NCBI GenBank assembly: GCA_034190875.2
Contig: CM067349.1
Span: 30,268,359-30,332,358, forward strand
Length of the DNA stretch: 64,000 nucleotides
Reading direction: 5' to 3'
From: Urechis unicinctus
Lineage: Eukaryota > Annelida > Polychaeta > Xenopneusta > Urechidae
Shown piece by piece: positions 1 to 14,344 of this stretch (the first letter of the stretch is position 1; each line of letters begins with the position of its first letter). Below the pieces are notes generated by a model, which saw nothing but the letters and a program-made list of their open reading frames with translations, did no database searches and was not told the DNA's origin. A program made the translations under genes and the position numbers.

Positions 1-169
<169 letters not shown>

Positions 170-263
170 CGGCAGTACCCAACAACATTCACATTGATCG
201 CTCCCGGAGAGGGAGGAAGCAAACGGAGAGGGTGGGTACGAACGAGTTCTGATCAACTACGAC

Positions 264-1090
<827 letters not shown>

Positions 1091-2460
1091 TCTCCCTTTT
1101 CTCCTTCCCCCCATCCAAGGTAACATCCTCCTCCCTTACTTCTGCCCCCACCTCATATCACACCCTCCTCCCTTACTTCTGCCCCCACCTCATATCACAC
1201 ACTCCTCCCTTACTTCTGCTCCCACCTCATATCACACCCTCCTCCCTTACTTCTGCCCCCACCTCATATTACACCCTTCTCCCTTACTTCTGCCCCACCT
1301 CACCTCATATATCACACCCTTCTCCTCCCTTACTTCTGCCCCCACCTCATATCACACTCTCCTCCCTTACACCTCATATCACTCCTCCCTTACTTCTTCT
1401 ATCACCCCTCTCTCCCTTACTTCTGCCCCCACCTCATATCACACTCTCCTCCCTTACTTCTGCCCCCACCTCATATCACACTCTCCTCCCTTACTTCTGC
1501 CCCCACCTCATATCACACCCTTCTCCCTTACTTCTGCCCCCACCTCATATCTTCTTACCTTACTTCTGCCCCCACCTCATATCACACCCTTCTCTCCCTT
1601 ACTTCTGCCCCCACCTCATATCACACCCTTCCCTCCCTTACTTCTGCCCCCACCTCATATCACACCCTTCTCCCTTACTTCTGCCCCCACCTCATATCAC
1701 ACACCACACCCCTTACTTACTTCTGCCCCCACCATATCACACCCTTCTCCCTTACTTCTGCCCCACCTCATATCACACCTTCTCCCTTACTTCTGCCCCC
1801 CCTCATCATATCACACCCTCTCCCTTACTTCTGCCCCCCCCACCATATCACACCCTTCCCCTCCCTTACTTCTGCCCCCACCTCATATCACACACACTCC
1901 CTCCCTTCTGCCCCCACTTCTGCCCCCACCTCATATCACACCCTCCTCCCTTACTTCTTACTTCTGCCCCCACCTCATATCACACCATCACCCCCTTACT
2001 TCTGCCCCCACCTCATATCACACACCCTCCCTTACTTCTTACTTCTGCCCCCACCTCATATCATACCCTTCTCCCTTACCTGCCCCCCTCATTACTATCC
2101 CTTACCTTCTGCCCCCACCTCATATCACACCTTCTTCTGCCCCCACCCATATACTTCTGCCCCCCACCTCATATCACACCCCCTCCCTTACTTCTGCCCC
2201 CACCTGCCCCCACCTTATATGCCCCACCTCATCTCCTCTCCTCTTCTTTCTGCCCCCATATCACCCAGATAACAGCATAACACACTCTCCCCTTTCTCCT
2301 GCCCCCACCTCAGATAGCATCATCTGCCCTTTCTCCTGCCCCCACCTCAGATAGCATCATCTGCCCTTTATCCTGCCCCCAACCTCAAATAGCATCATCT
2401 GCCCTTTCTCCTGCCCCAACCTCCGATAACATCATCTGCCCTATTTCCTGCCCCACACCT
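1091..2460. repeat. 37-bp minisatellite array
   Basis: Units contain CCTTACTTCTGCCCCCACC followed by TCATATCACAC. Unit starts such as 1134, 1171 and 1208 are exactly 37 bp apart. A sharper-edged variant with CTCAGATAGCATCATCTGCC, also 37 bp, occupies about 2280-2460 at the right edge. Between about 1680 and 2260 many units are shortened or carry insertions that break the period. The plus strand of the consensus lacks all three stop trinucleotides, but there is no start codon and no sign of coding use. Confidence 0.93.
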
Positions 2461-2465
2461 CATAT

Positions 2466-3768
2466 AACTTCTTTGTCTCTTTCTCTCGATCTCTCTCAGT
2501 ATACACTCTCCTCGCTTTGTCTCGATCTCTCTCAGTATACACTCTCCTCGCTTTGTCTCGATCTCTCTCAGTATACACTCTCCTCAGTTTACTCTCGCTC
2601 TCTCGATCTCTCTCAGTATACACTCTCCTCGCTATTCTTCTCTCGATCTCTCGATCTCTCTCAGTATACACTCTCCTCGCTTTCCCTCGATCTCTCTCGA
2701 TCTCTCTCAGTATCTCTCTCAGTACACTCTCCTCGCTTTGTCTCGATCTCTCTCAGTATACACTCTCTCTCGCTTTCTCTCGATCTCTCTCAGTATACAC
2801 TCTCCTCGCTTTCTCTCGATCTTCAGTATACCTCTCGATCTCTCTCAGTATACACTCTCCTCGCTTTGTCTCGATCTCTCTCAGTATACACTCTCCTCGC
2901 TTTCTCTCGATCTCTCTCAGTATACACTCTCCTCGCTTTCTCTCGATCTCTCTCAGTATACACTCTCCTCGCTTTCTCTCGATCTCTCTCAGTATACACT
3001 CTCCTCGCTTTCTCGATCTCTCTCAGTATCTCTCTCCTCGTTTCTACGATCTCTCTCAGTATACTCTCCTCGCTTTGTCTCGATCTCTCTCAGTATACAC
3101 TCTCCTCGCTTTGTCTCGATCTCTCTCAGTATACACTCTCCTCGATCTCTTCAGTATACGCTTTCTCTCGATCTCTCAGTATACACTCTCCTCGCTTTGT
3201 CTCGATCTCTCTCAGTATACACTCTCCTCGCTTTCTCTCGATCTCTCTCAGTATACACTCTCCTCGCTTTGTCTTGATCTCTCTCAGTATACACTCTCCT
3301 CGCTCTCTCTCGATCTCTCTCAGTATACACTCTCCTCGCTCTCTCTCGATCTCTCTCAGTATACACTCTCCTCGCTCTCTCTCGATCTCTCTCAGTATAC
3401 ACTCTCCTCGCTCTCTCTCGATCTCTCTCAGTATACACTCTCCTCGCTTTCTCTCGATCTCTCTCAGTATACACTCTCCTCGCTTTCTCTCGATCTCTCT
3501 CAGTATACACTCTCCGCTCGCTCTCTCAGTATCGATCTCTTTCTCATCTCTCTCAGTATACACTCTCCTCGCTTTCTCTCGCTTTCGCTCTCGATCTCTC
3601 TCAGTATACACACTCCTCGCTTTCTCTCGATCTCTCTCAGTATATCTCTCTCAGTATACACTCTCCTCGCTTTCTCTCGATCTCTCTCAGTATACACTCT
3701 CCTCGCTTTCTCTCGATCTCTCTCAGTATACACTCTCCTCGCTTTCTCTCGATCTCTCTTAGAACACA
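2466..3768. repeat. 36-bp minisatellite array
   Basis: The unit carries CTCGATCTCTCTCAGTATAC followed by ACTCTCCTCGCTTT. The CAGTATAC word recurs at 2497, 2533 and 2569, i.e. every 36 bp, with about 35 copies, some truncated. Because 36 is a multiple of 3 and the plus strand lacks stops, it yields open frames of 429 and 466 codons built from a 12-residue Ser/Leu-rich repeat. These are read-through artefacts: frames overlap and there is no non-repeat coding sequence. Confidence 0.95.
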
Positions 3769-4310
3769 TCCTCGTCCCTTTCTCAAGCCATCATTCAGTG
3801 GACCTATTCGTTTCTGTCTTTCGCCCTCCCTCTCTCTCTCTCTCCCTCTATTCCATTCCCCATCTCTCACATGGAGTCTTCTGGCAGCTTTGCACATTGA
3901 CCAGATGCGGCGACTGAAGCGTCACCACTCATTGATGCCGCCACAAGCAATGAACACGCGTCTGCCAGCTTCATCAGTGACGCTAACTGTCAACAAGACG
4001 TCGACCACGCAAGCCTCGCTACGGGTCAGAGGTCATGTGAAATGACAGCCAATTGGAATGCAGGAGATTTACGAGCAAGGCTCAAGGAGGCAAGCCCTGG
4101 CAGGAAGGGGGCGTGAAGTAGATGGGCTGACCTTTGACCTCCCGCCATCAAGTGCCGCCCACCTTGCCACAGAGGAGAGCTCTTTATTGAGAGCGCACCC
4201 CGCAATACCCCTCTCAGACGGGATGAGGAACTGAGTTGACCATAACTTAATGATGAGGCCATCAAATACAGACGATAACTGGGTCATCACACGTCGCCAT
4301 GAACCCCCAA
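3769..4310. other. single-copy DNA, no gene recognised
   Basis: A 540-bp spacer between two repeat arrays. Open frames of 73-79 codons on the minus strand have no recognisable domain. Nothing RNA-like was seen. Confidence 0.5.
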
Positions 4311-4595
4311 AGGTGACGACACCACAAATTGTCTGACGTCCTGATGGATTCGCTATGGTGACATTATCAAAAGTTGTCTGACGTCCTGATGGATTCGCTA
4401 TGGTGACATTATCAAAAGTTGTCTGACGTCCTGATGGATTCGCTATGGAGACATCATCAAAAATTAACTGACGTCTTGATGGATTCGCTATGGTGACATT
4501 ATCAAAATTTGTCTGACGTCCTGATGGATTATCTATGGTAACATCATCAAAATTTGTCTGACGTGTTCATAGGCCTGCTATGATAGCATCAGGAC
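4311..4595. repeat. 45-bp tandem repeat, about six copies
   Basis: The word GTCTGACGTCCTGATGGATT recurs at 4331, 4376, 4421, 4466 (altered to AACTGACGTCTTG), 4511 and 4556 (decayed), exactly 45 bp apart. Each intact unit carries the CRE-like half palindrome TGACGTC. Edge copies are most diverged. Confidence 0.95.
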
Positions 4596-5553
4596 CAGCT
4601 GTCTGAGAGAGCTTCCATTGCCGCCAAGGAGACCACACCTAGGCTAACAGCAAAGGTGCTACCTTGTTTAATGTCCTTCAGAAGATTTGGTCGATGAACA
4701 ACCTGCCGTTTGCCTTGAGATATACTTCAGAATATCACACAATCGGCTACTCTACCGCCATCGTGAGGGTAGGGATCTCGCTAATAAGACGAGGGCTGAG
4801 GGGGCTTACTTAAGAGGCACTCATTGATTCGTGGTTCAGTTCCGTCCGCTGCAGCAACAATCTACCCATACATGCTTTCCTTGCGGGCTTTATTATATAC
4901 TATCTCATTGAATACACACAAACGCAGAGCTTTGGTGATTGACAATTTGTCATACTTAGCACACTGTGAGGCGCACTAGACGCGATGACACCCCACATTT
5001 GCTGGCCTCCTATTAATTGGACCGCTGTGTGGCTGTTATTGGCTGGGGCGGGAGTGGGGGGTGGGGGTGTAAGCTGTTGATGTGAGGCGAATGAAGCGAG
5101 GACCAGGAAGGATCGATAGTGATAACCCGCCTATACGACTGGGTATAGAGACCGTACATCAGAGGGGAGATCGCTGGGTGAAGGCTGTCAAGCTAGGATC
5201 ACGGCAAAGTCAAGGTCATCCATTCGAGTTACACTCGACGTAAGTCTTAACGCTCAACTAAGCCTTACGGCAAAAATATCAATGGCGTACGCGCATATGC
5301 TGTCATACTAAAATCAGACGTCCATATTTTAAGTCTTTGTACCGTTATCATGCCGAGTGACCGACCCTGGATACTGGTGAAACAAATCGAAACCCACATA
5401 TATAGTCAGCCATGGATTTGCAAGTTGTACACCTACCCTTAAAATGTCCGATAAGACGATGTCGAAACTGGGATCCTGATAAGGCACACCAACGTGTCGT
5501 GTATAATGTACGCTTTAAGTTTATATATTGTTATCACATGCGATATAAGCCCA
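4596..5553. other. single-copy DNA, no gene recognised
   Basis: A spacer of nearly 1 kb with mixed composition and a short G-rich stretch near 5045-5070. No open frame with a recognisable domain and no RNA gene was seen. Confidence 0.5.
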
Positions 5554-7300
5554 TTTAACGAAATCATACATGGTGTATAAGTCTATACACTGTAATCATA
5601 CATGGTGTATAAGTCTATACACTGTAATCATACATGGTGTAAAGTATATACACTGTAATCATACATGGTGTATAAGTCTATATATTGTAATCATACATGG
5701 TGCAAGTATATACACTGTAATCATACATGGTGTAAAGTATATACACTGTAATCATACATGGTGTAAGTATATACATTGTAATCATACATGGTGTAAGTCT
5801 ATACACTGTAATCATACATGGTGTAAGTATATACACTGTAATCATACATGGTGTAAAGTCTATACACTGTAATCATACATGGTGCAAGTATATACATTGT
5901 AATCATACATGGTGTAAGTCTATACACTGTAATCATACATGGTGTAGGTCTATATATTGTAATCATACATGGTGTAAGTCTATACACTGTAATCATACAT
6001 GGTGTAAGTATATACGATGTAATCATACATGGTGTAAGTCTATACACTGTAATCATACATGGTGTAAGTATATACGATGTAATCATACATGGTGTTAGTC
6101 TATACACTGTAATCATACATGGTGTAAATCTATAAACTGCAATATCACGTGGTGTAAGTCTATATACTGCAATCACACATAGTGTTAGTCTATATTCTAC
6201 AATCAAACATGTGTAAGTCTATATACTGCAACACAACATATTGTCTATATATTGCAATCAAACATAGTGTTAGTCTACAAACTGCAATATCACATGGTGT
6301 TAATCTATATACTGCAATCAAGCATGGTGTAAGTTTATATACTGCAATACAATATTATGTAAGTCTATATGCTGCAATATAACATTGTGTAAGTCTATAT
6401 ACTGCAATACAACATTGTGTAAGTCTATATGCTGCAATATAACATTGTGTAAGTCTATATACTGCAATACAACATTGTGTAAGTCTATATGCTGCAATAT
6501 AGCATTGTGTAAGTCTATATGCTACAATATGCATGGTGTGAGTCTATATACTGCAATATCACGTGGTGTAAGTCTATAAACTGCAATAGAACATAGTGTG
6601 AGTCTATATACTGCAATATCACGGAGTAAGTCTATGAACTGCGGTGTAAGTCTCTATACTGCAATTACACGTGGTGAAAGTCTATAAACTGCAATAGAAC
6701 ATGGTGTAAGTCTATAAACTGCAACCACACATGGTGTAAATCTATATACTGCAATCACACATGGTGTAAGTCTATATACTGCAATCACACATGGTGTAAG
6801 TCTATATACTACAATCAAACATGGTGTAAGTCTATATACTGCAATCACACATGGTGTAAGTCTATATACTACAATCAAACATGGTGTAAGTCTATATACT
6901 GCGATCACCCATGGTGTCAGTCTATATACTACAATCAAACATGGTGTCAGTCTATATACTACAATCAAACATGGTGTCAGTCTATATACTACAATCAAAC
7001 ATGGTGTCAGTCTATATACTACAATCAAACATGGTGTCAGTCTATATACTACAATCACCCATGGTGTCAGTCTATATACTACAATCATGGTGCAAATCTA
7101 CAAACTGCAATATCACATGGAGTAAGTCTATGAACTGCAGTGTAAGTCTCTATACTGCAATATCACATGGAGTAAGTCTATGAACTGCAGTGTAAGTCTC
7201 TATACTGCAATATCACATGGAGTAAGTCTATGAACTGCAAGAACTACTGCAATATCACATGGAGCAAGTGGATGAACTGCAATCACAAATGGTGTTAGTT
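5554..7300. repeat. 30-bp minisatellite array with subfamilies
   Basis: The core is CATGGTGTAAGTCTATA, with the rest AT-rich (CACTGTAATCATA on the left side, CTGCAATCAAA or CTACAATCAAA on the right). Most units are exactly 30 bp, so the 60-base text lines stay in register; the first units are 31 bp. At about 6361-6500 two variants alternate strictly (TATGCTGCAATATAACATTG, then TATACTGCAATACAACATTG), giving a 60-bp dimer period. The right end at about 7085-7300 is diverged. Since 30 is a multiple of 3, repetitive open frames of 60-144 codons appear on both strands; these are not genes. Confidence 0.95.
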
Positions 7301-9511
7301 TGTAAACGGCGGCAATTCTGTTCACTGAGCATCTCTTATGTTACATAGATATGATGATGATTGAGGGGGCGGTTAAGTGGTTGGATTAGCAATGTTGTTT
7401 ACAGGTAGGTAGCATGGTAGATTGGTGTACAGGTAGGTTGTAAGAATCAAGTGTTTTGTTCGGGTAAATCAGCAGCCACTTAGTACAAGTGCAGACAACT
7501 GTGGACGAAGCGTCAAAAGACGCTAGCGTTATCAACAGCGTCTGTAAGATCGCATTTAATGACGCGCATGCGGATGACTCCACATCCAGGATGACGCGCT
7601 TATATAGCAGTACTCGGACCCTCAACCCTCTCTCACATCATCGCTTCCTCCCTCCGATAACCTCACGTACTCGACCCTCATTTCATGGCTATTATAAACC
7701 CAGTTTTACACCCGTGCCTCCCTCGCCAGCCAGTACCTGCCCAAACCCCAGTACACCCTACTCCATAAATAAGCCAGGCTCTATGCGTTACTGCTTGTGT
7801 GCTTATATACAGCGTGGGCTGCTGTCCAGAGCGGGCCCGCCGGCACTTACCGCCTGCCGGGTGTATCGCAGCCCGGTACCGACTCTCTGCCCTGACAAGA
7901 ACAGATAAATAAAACCACAACAACAATCGCTACAGAGTCTACTCCTAAAAAACCTCTTGTAGGGGATTTATAAGATATTACCGACGATTGATGTGACGTC
8001 ACGCGGCCGTAGATCAGGCGGGCTGACAGAACAGTGTTTACACTGGTTGTCGGCGGCCAACGGCAGAGGCGGTCCATGTAATCTGCTTGAGGAGGGGTGG
8101 GGGTAGGGAGATGAATGAGGCGGGGTGAGGTGAGAGATAAGCCAGATGTATGAGACACAACTTTTGACATAGGGGATGGTGTGTCGAATGCGGTTATCGT
8201 GTGGGTGCCCTGTATTGTCGATCGCATGTGTTTTGTGAAATACGAAATTGATAAGTTTGCATGCATTCATTAGTGAGCTTGTACGCTTGTTGTTTCTATG
8301 GGAATAGAATATACATACATACATTGATGTGTCACATTTGCATCGATATATTGTCTGTATCAATATGTCATGTCGTTATCTATATGTCAGCCAGTATCAG
8401 TCCGCTGAGGATGTATCACTATTCCTTGTCTCTATTAAAGTGTCATACCCGTTTCAATATGTCATGCAACAAGTCCCGTGCGCATGAGCAGTCAATGGAT
8501 CAGTTGGCCTGTTATTCAGATCATCGCAATTGATACCTTACAGCGAGTACATCAGCCGAACTGAGACAACACGACTACGACATCGACCGGACGTCCGGTG
8601 ATGCATGTTGTCATGGTAACCGGCTGTTATCACTAGCCGTGATGACGGGGGGAGGTCAACCATGCGCACAGACAGCTGCCCTCTCTCCACGACATGAATT
8701 GACCCTTCGCATGACCTCTAAGGTCACAAGGAATGGTGAACTTAGCCTTCACGTACACTGGATACACTAATGAGTGATCTGGGCGTCGGCAGGAAGAGGT
8801 GGTCAATATACGGTGATATTGACCCAAACATACTGCATATCTAAATGTCATGTCATGTCATGTCATCAACAGTAATGCCTTACAGTTTCACCAAGTCACT
8901 GTTCCCTTTGCGCTCATAATCCGTGTAGCAATAAACCGCCAAGTGTGGAGACCAACTGGAGGCTGCAACTTTAGTTCGGCGTCAAGGCGATATTAGGCAG
9001 CATAATTACATCATTCGTGACGTGTGTGCTTGGAATTCAGAGGTCATTAGTTGAATACCCTGATAACGAGTTTTTGACGCCTAGTCTGCAGATCAATGAG
9101 TGTTATGAGGCTGTCTGTGCAATAAACATGTTACAGATCACGCCCGCTGTGTCGATATTATTGAGAAAAATTTGGCCGATTTATGACAGGAAATTAACAA
9201 GTAAAGGTGGCTGTCATAACGTTCTGCGGCAGCTGACTGGCTTGGGTCGCGCGGCGATGGGGAAGAAGGAGACCTGGTAAGAAAGGCGTCCCAGTGTGGC
9301 GCTTCATTAAACGCCCCCCTGTCAGTCGGCGGCCACTGGGCGCTTTCTCGCCAAGCTGAAGCGAGCGCCAACACAAGCGCCCCGCAGTGGCTTCACATGG
9401 AAATGACAGAACTGCGGCAAAAAAATCACCCAGGCGCACGACCGCCTGGTCGACAGTGAATTCACCTTACCTTCTCTGGTTTATCCGGCTCTTATCAGTT
9501 GCCATCTGTCG

Positions 9512-9660
9512 TGACGTCATGTGATTGGTTCCGGCTCAGCTTAGCATCCAGTTTTACGTTGCGTCATTCGCTAGTTGCGTCTATATCGGCTAATTTGATA
9601 CCTTCAGTTTCGGCTTAGCTTTAGAACCTAACAGGCCGCCATCTTGGAGCTAGCCATGTA
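9512..9660 (+). promoter_or_regulatory. candidate promoter-like cluster: CRE, inverted CCAAT, YY1-like site
   Basis: A perfect CRE palindrome TGACGTCA (9512-9519) is followed after four bases by ATTGG (9524-9528, an inverted CCAAT box). A TATATC word lies near 9581, and GCCGCCATCTTG at 9635-9646 matches the reverse of the YY1 consensus, a common initiator-region element in animal TATA-less promoters. An ATG just downstream at about 9656 meets a stop at once, so no coding sequence follows directly. Promoter function is an inference. Confidence 0.3.
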
Positions 9661-12257
9661 AACACAGCTGCGCCGAACAGGGTGCGCATTACTCCTTCTG
9701 ATTTATTACTCTTTGGGAGGAAACTAACGCATTTTTTTTTGCCTTTACCCAGCAGTGAATGAATTATAAAAACGAATTTCGTTAGAAAGTTTTATGTTAA
9801 GTCATTACTTTTTTTGCCAGATGAAATTCAGCACCTACTTAGTGTAGCAATCGGGCCTGAAACCTGACACTTTTCAATCAGGAATATTTACGAGACGGCA
9901 ACCCGGGCACGCCCAAATCTGCCACGTGATTTGAGGGGCATTCCGGATGTCGGGTCTGGTTTCAGAAGCTCCGCCCATCGGCCTATTTGGCCGGCTGCCA
10001 ATAGATAGGCACAGCCCTCATTCTCGTAGGTTAAACAGCAAAACAGCCCGATCGAACCAGTCTGACTCAGTAACGATCGTTTTTAGATAAACAAACTAAC
10101 ATTTGACGTCGTAGGCAGGTATGCCTACCAATCATTTCTCCGGGAGGTATTAAAACAATTGACCTAATTTCGAATGGTGTTATTTGGAGTTGTCTCTCGT
10201 GATGTTTTTCAATGAGATATTGACTACGAGCAGTTCCTCCGCGATAAACTCTGTACTGCATGAATTGATGAAGCTCTCCGCTCGCTTCTGGACCTCACAA
10301 GTTTATTTTCGATCAGACAGAATGATAAGCTACTTTCATTTTCATTCAACATTTGATATCATATCATTGGAATCATATTGAAATGCAGGGCTTATGTGAA
10401 TGTCTATGGATTTTACACTCCATATATCTGTTGACTATATATGTATATATCGGTATTTGTGTGTATAAATAAATAAATAAATTTATTTTTAAAACAATAA
10501 TGCTCGTGGTAAGAATTAATAAATGACACATTGATTTGTACTCCAATGAACGCGGACATGTGGACATTCTAAACATTGCCCTTTTTGCTTACATTCATGC
10601 TCAAATGCCAGCAAATTCACACGCGCATTAACCACCAAAATGGATATTATTTCCCGGGGTCTGTAGCAGGCGCAGGGCTTCACTCTGTTGTCGTGTGTCT
10701 AGAACACTTCGATGTCCTTGATTACCTATATTACCATACATAAGGCGAGTCGCCTTGTTATTGAGTTGTTCATTTTAGAGCAATTTCTTTTTATTCAAAC
10801 GAATTTACTTATTCCTGAATGGATGATGAATTTATTCAGTTCAATGGCCTCATTTGATGTTGTTTTTGGCGCAGACGACATTTAATGAAGACTGTTCTGT
10901 GAGGACGCAGATGGATTGAATTCTGCATGACGTCAGATAACGTTAAGCTTATCAGTCTATGTACCATGGAATCGTCTGAGTGTTAAATGACTTGGGAGGA
11001 ATCTATAAATAACTGTCCTAAATTATCATTATTGAAACCTTTGATGCAAACCATTATGATTTTGGTTGTATAAATGGACACCTGCTCGTCGACTCTTTGT
11101 GCGATGCCAGCCGGATTTGAGACACATTCTGTCTGTTTGTGTGCGCTATCAAACAAGAAGAACAATGGTATAAATGCTTCAACGTTCCCCTGTATTGTCG
11201 GGTGTGGAAGAAATGATGACGTCATCATGGATGCGGCAGAGCTAACCAGGCGGCCACTGATTGATTGCAAAAACTGAGTTACAGCGTGATTGTAAAAGCC
11301 TTATTATCGCCCATGTGAATTCGTCAACAGTCTGGCTATTGTGTAGATATCTCTCGAGTTCCAACCACTCCGCTTGTGTTAACGCTTGATTGTGCCCATC
11401 ACTGGACGAGGCGACACTGATAAATGAAGCTTGTGTGTATATATATAGCACTTTAATCTGGACTTAAAAACTGGTTGACTAAGACGCCAGTAAACAAAGC
11501 GATGGCCTGCTTTACAGACGGAAGGACGCCAACCCCCGCGACCGGACGCGAATCGCGCGAGGCGGAATTGATAGGTTTGTTTGTATATATATGGCGGATC
11601 CTCGATTACATGTTCTCGGTTTTTTTCCGACCTCAGGCCTGGCGTCCGCACTTACAGGTTATAGAATGAGTGCTTTAGGTCTGCTAAATAAGCGCACACA
11701 CTCGCCTAGACCTCAACACCGCGCCAACGCATGTCCACCCCTAGCCCTACCCCACCACCATTCATACTTATTGAACAAATAACGTGAAATGTTAAATCTT
11801 GTTTATGTCAACAAAAACGAGCGAGAATCTATAGGAGCTATGTTTGGGGAAGAGAAAAACTCTATTTCGATGTTTCTTTGCGACTTTCGTCTTCGAGCCT
11901 CACTCCCCAAACGCCCCCACATCACACTCATACAACGTACCACGTGACAATAATAACTACCGCGCTAGTTAGTTCTCCGGCTCATACTCCAGGTAAATAA
12001 AAATGCTCACGTCGAATCCATGGAGGCGTGTATGGTGATAGCGACAGAAGGATGAAATCAGCACCGCGAGGTTGATCCCGCTTGACGATATGAGAGGGAC
12101 ATTAAAGTGATATTCCAGCCAACTGAACGAGATTATAATATCACAGACTTCACTCATTTATTGAATAATTCCGGATTTTAAAGACAGCGAGAACCATAGT
12201 TAGGAAGGTTTTCCTTTTTTTTTCAAACGCTTCGATAAGGGCTGATTTCATAGTCGG

Positions 12258-12281
12258 CGCCATTTTTGTGGTGTGACGTCA
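12258..12281. promoter_or_regulatory. YY1-like GCGCCAT word beside a CRE palindrome
   Basis: GGCGCCATTTTTG is followed within about ten bases by TGACGTCA at 12274-12281. A second, similar pairing lies 220 bp to the right (AAAAATGGCGG then TGACGTCA at 12496-12503), with the YY1-like word in the opposite orientation. Regulatory function is inferred. Confidence 0.3.
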
Positions 12282-12473
12282 CAGGCTCAAACAGCGCCTG
12301 CAAATTATCGCGTTGTTTTTGGCAGTGTATTGTTGATCGGTATATAGCTCGTTTGCCGAGCGGAAAGAATTGGGATTGGTACATACTATTTCTATCCAAT
12401 ATATTGCTGTTTGAACAACTTTTGTCTAACTAATTCAAGTCAAAGAAGAAGTTGTCTGCTTCGGAAAAATGGA

Positions 12474-12503
12474 ACAAAAATGGCGGATGAATGAGTGACG
12501 TCA
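12474..12503. promoter_or_regulatory. YY1-like AAAATGGCGG word beside a CRE palindrome
   Basis: The YY1-like word AAAATGGCGG is followed by TGACGTCA (12496-12503), the partner of the 12258-12281 pair. Downstream a TATATATAAG word occurs at 12661-12670. Confidence 0.3.
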
Positions 12504-13374
12504 AAAGCCGCTGTTTGCCTGACATCACGTGTCTCATGTGCTCAGTCTAGGGACAGATCTTAGATTGAAATGGCAAGAAAGGAAACAGTCAGGGGATCTT
12601 GATGAACCTTTGGCGAGCAAGTGTGTGTCTGGGATCTATTATGGTTTTTTTTTCTTATCGTATATATAAGCTGTCCGCCAAGAATGATAGGAATCAATTC
12701 TACCTTCTCTATCCACATCTAAAGTCAAATCAATGATTCTTCGTTCAACATAAATCAATCATTGATAAATATTATAAATCATCTGATCTGTATAGAAAGT
12801 TTTTGGAACCCACAAACAAATCCTACATATTCTATGAATCTTGCCATACATCACAATTTGTAATAAGCGTAACAATTAAAACAGACATCCCGGATGTTAT
12901 GGTCACTATCAGTTAATGATGGCACGTGGGGAATAACAAGCATGACATTACAAATACAGAGCAGCATTACATCAAGTGGATTGTTTGGGATCAACTGAAC
13001 ATACTAATTCGCTGCTTCAAATGTTTATTTTTGTGGTTAGATCCGAATGGAATACAGAGCGCCGTATTCCTCAGCAATAATCAGTGAAACTTCGAGGACC
13101 AATTCTTCCACTCACGGTGTCAACAACAAATCGACTGAAGTTATAGGCTTGAGCCTCTGACGTCACCAGTGTGTGCATCCACAAGGCCGTGTCTGACGAA
13201 GAGAACGCACATTTTTCCCAAAGTTAATTAATTAATTAATAATGGGTATATCATTTTGATAAATCGGGCTAATTTGAAAAATGACACAACTATATAAATG
13301 ACTGGAGCATCAATTTACGGGAGGAGATGCGGGGCACGACAACTAATGTATCCCTTATCGAAGCCTACAAAAAG

Positions 13375-14185
13375 TGACACGAGATGTTCAGATCGCGTAT
13401 GCACAGGGAATATGACACGAGATGTTCAGATCGCGTATACACAGAGAATATGACACGAGATGTTCAGAACGCGTACACACGGAAAATGACATGCGATGTT
13501 CAGATCGCGTACACACGGAAAATGACACGAGATGTTCTGATCGCGTATACACACGGAAAATGACACGATATGTTCAGATCGCGTATACACACGGAAAATG
13601 ACACGAGATGTTCAGATCGCGTACACACGGAAAATGACACGAGATGTTCAGATCGCGTACACACGGAAAATGACACGAGATGTTCAGATCGCGTACACAC
13701 GGAAAATGATACGAGATGTTCAGATCGCGTACACACGGAATATGATACGAGATGTTCAGATCGCGTACACACGGAAAATGACACGAGATGTTCTGATCAG
13801 ACACGGAATATGACGCGTACACGTACACACGGAATATGACACGAAGATCGCGTACACGAATATGATGAGATTTCAGATCGCGTACACACGGAAAAAGACA
13901 CGAGATGTTCTGATCGCGTACACACGGAAAATGACACGAGATGTTCTGATCGCGTACACACGGAAAAAGACACGAGATGTTCAGATCGCGTACACACGGA
14001 AAATGACACGAGATGTTCAGATCGCGTACACACGGAAAATGACACGAGATGTTCACACTGATCGCGTACACACGGAAAAAGACACGAGATGTTCAGATCG
14101 CGTACACACGGAAAAAGACACGAGATGTTCAGATCGCGTACACACGGAAAATGACACGAGATGTTCAGATTGTGTGCATATCCTT
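13375..14185. repeat. 36-bp minisatellite array, unrelated to the array at 2466
   Basis: The unit carries CGCGTACACACGGAAAATGA followed by CACGAGATGTTCAGAT, 36 bp in all and about 22 copies. The leftmost units read GTATACACAGAGAATATGAC and are the most diverged; a disrupted stretch lies at about 13795-13875. Repetitive open frames on both strands (for example 13862-14242 plus and 13574-14071 minus) are products of the period being a multiple of 3. Confidence 0.95.
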
Positions 14186-14344
14186 GGCCCAGGTCGTAAA
14201 CCCTCTACCGTTAATAGCAGCGTACACACACGATCGCGATGAAACCGGTGATAGAGAAGCCATCACCACCATATCGGGGTTCGAACAAGCGACCCTCTGA
14301 TATATATCACCAATAACACTCTTCCATCGCTGGTCAGTGCATGT
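14186..14344 (+). other. spacer with a possible tRNA-derived SINE remnant
   Basis: GGGGTTCGAACAAGCGACCC at about 14275-14294 resembles a tRNA T-loop/RNA polymerase III B box (GGTTCGAANCC) followed by the GCGACC-type sequence common downstream of it in animal tRNA-derived SINEs. A convincing A box is not visible at the expected distance upstream, and there is no poly-A tail or target-site duplication. The call is tentative. Confidence 0.25.

Larger units (their letters stand above)
7301..13369. other. 6-kb single-copy region without a recognisable gene
   Basis: The region has ordinary base composition and several open frames of 60-139 codons on both strands. None shows a recognisable domain, and overlapping frames of equal quality argue against coding. 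It contains seven perfect TGACGTCA palindromes (7994, 9512, 10928, 11217, 12274, 12496, 13158), two YY1-like words and several TATA-like words. It may be intergenic or intronic regulatory DNA. Minor repeats are (ATGTC)n at 8845-8866, (AAAT)n at about 10467-10485 and a TTAA run at about 13224-13242. Confidence 0.5.

Noticed and set aside
2473-3917. 429- and 466-codon Ser/Leu-rich frames
   Set aside because: Read-through of the 36-bp array in two overlapping frames, without non-repeat coding sequence.
5554-7300. Common ancestry of the 30-bp array with the 32-bp satellite (shared GTAT...ACTGT words)
   Set aside because: Only short words align, and the similarity is no better than expected for short AT-rich units.
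7489-7908. 139-codon plus-strand frame, with 139- and 131-codon minus-strand frames nearby
   Set aside because: No recognisable domain, low-complexity Ser/Pro/Thr composition, and competing frames on the other strand.
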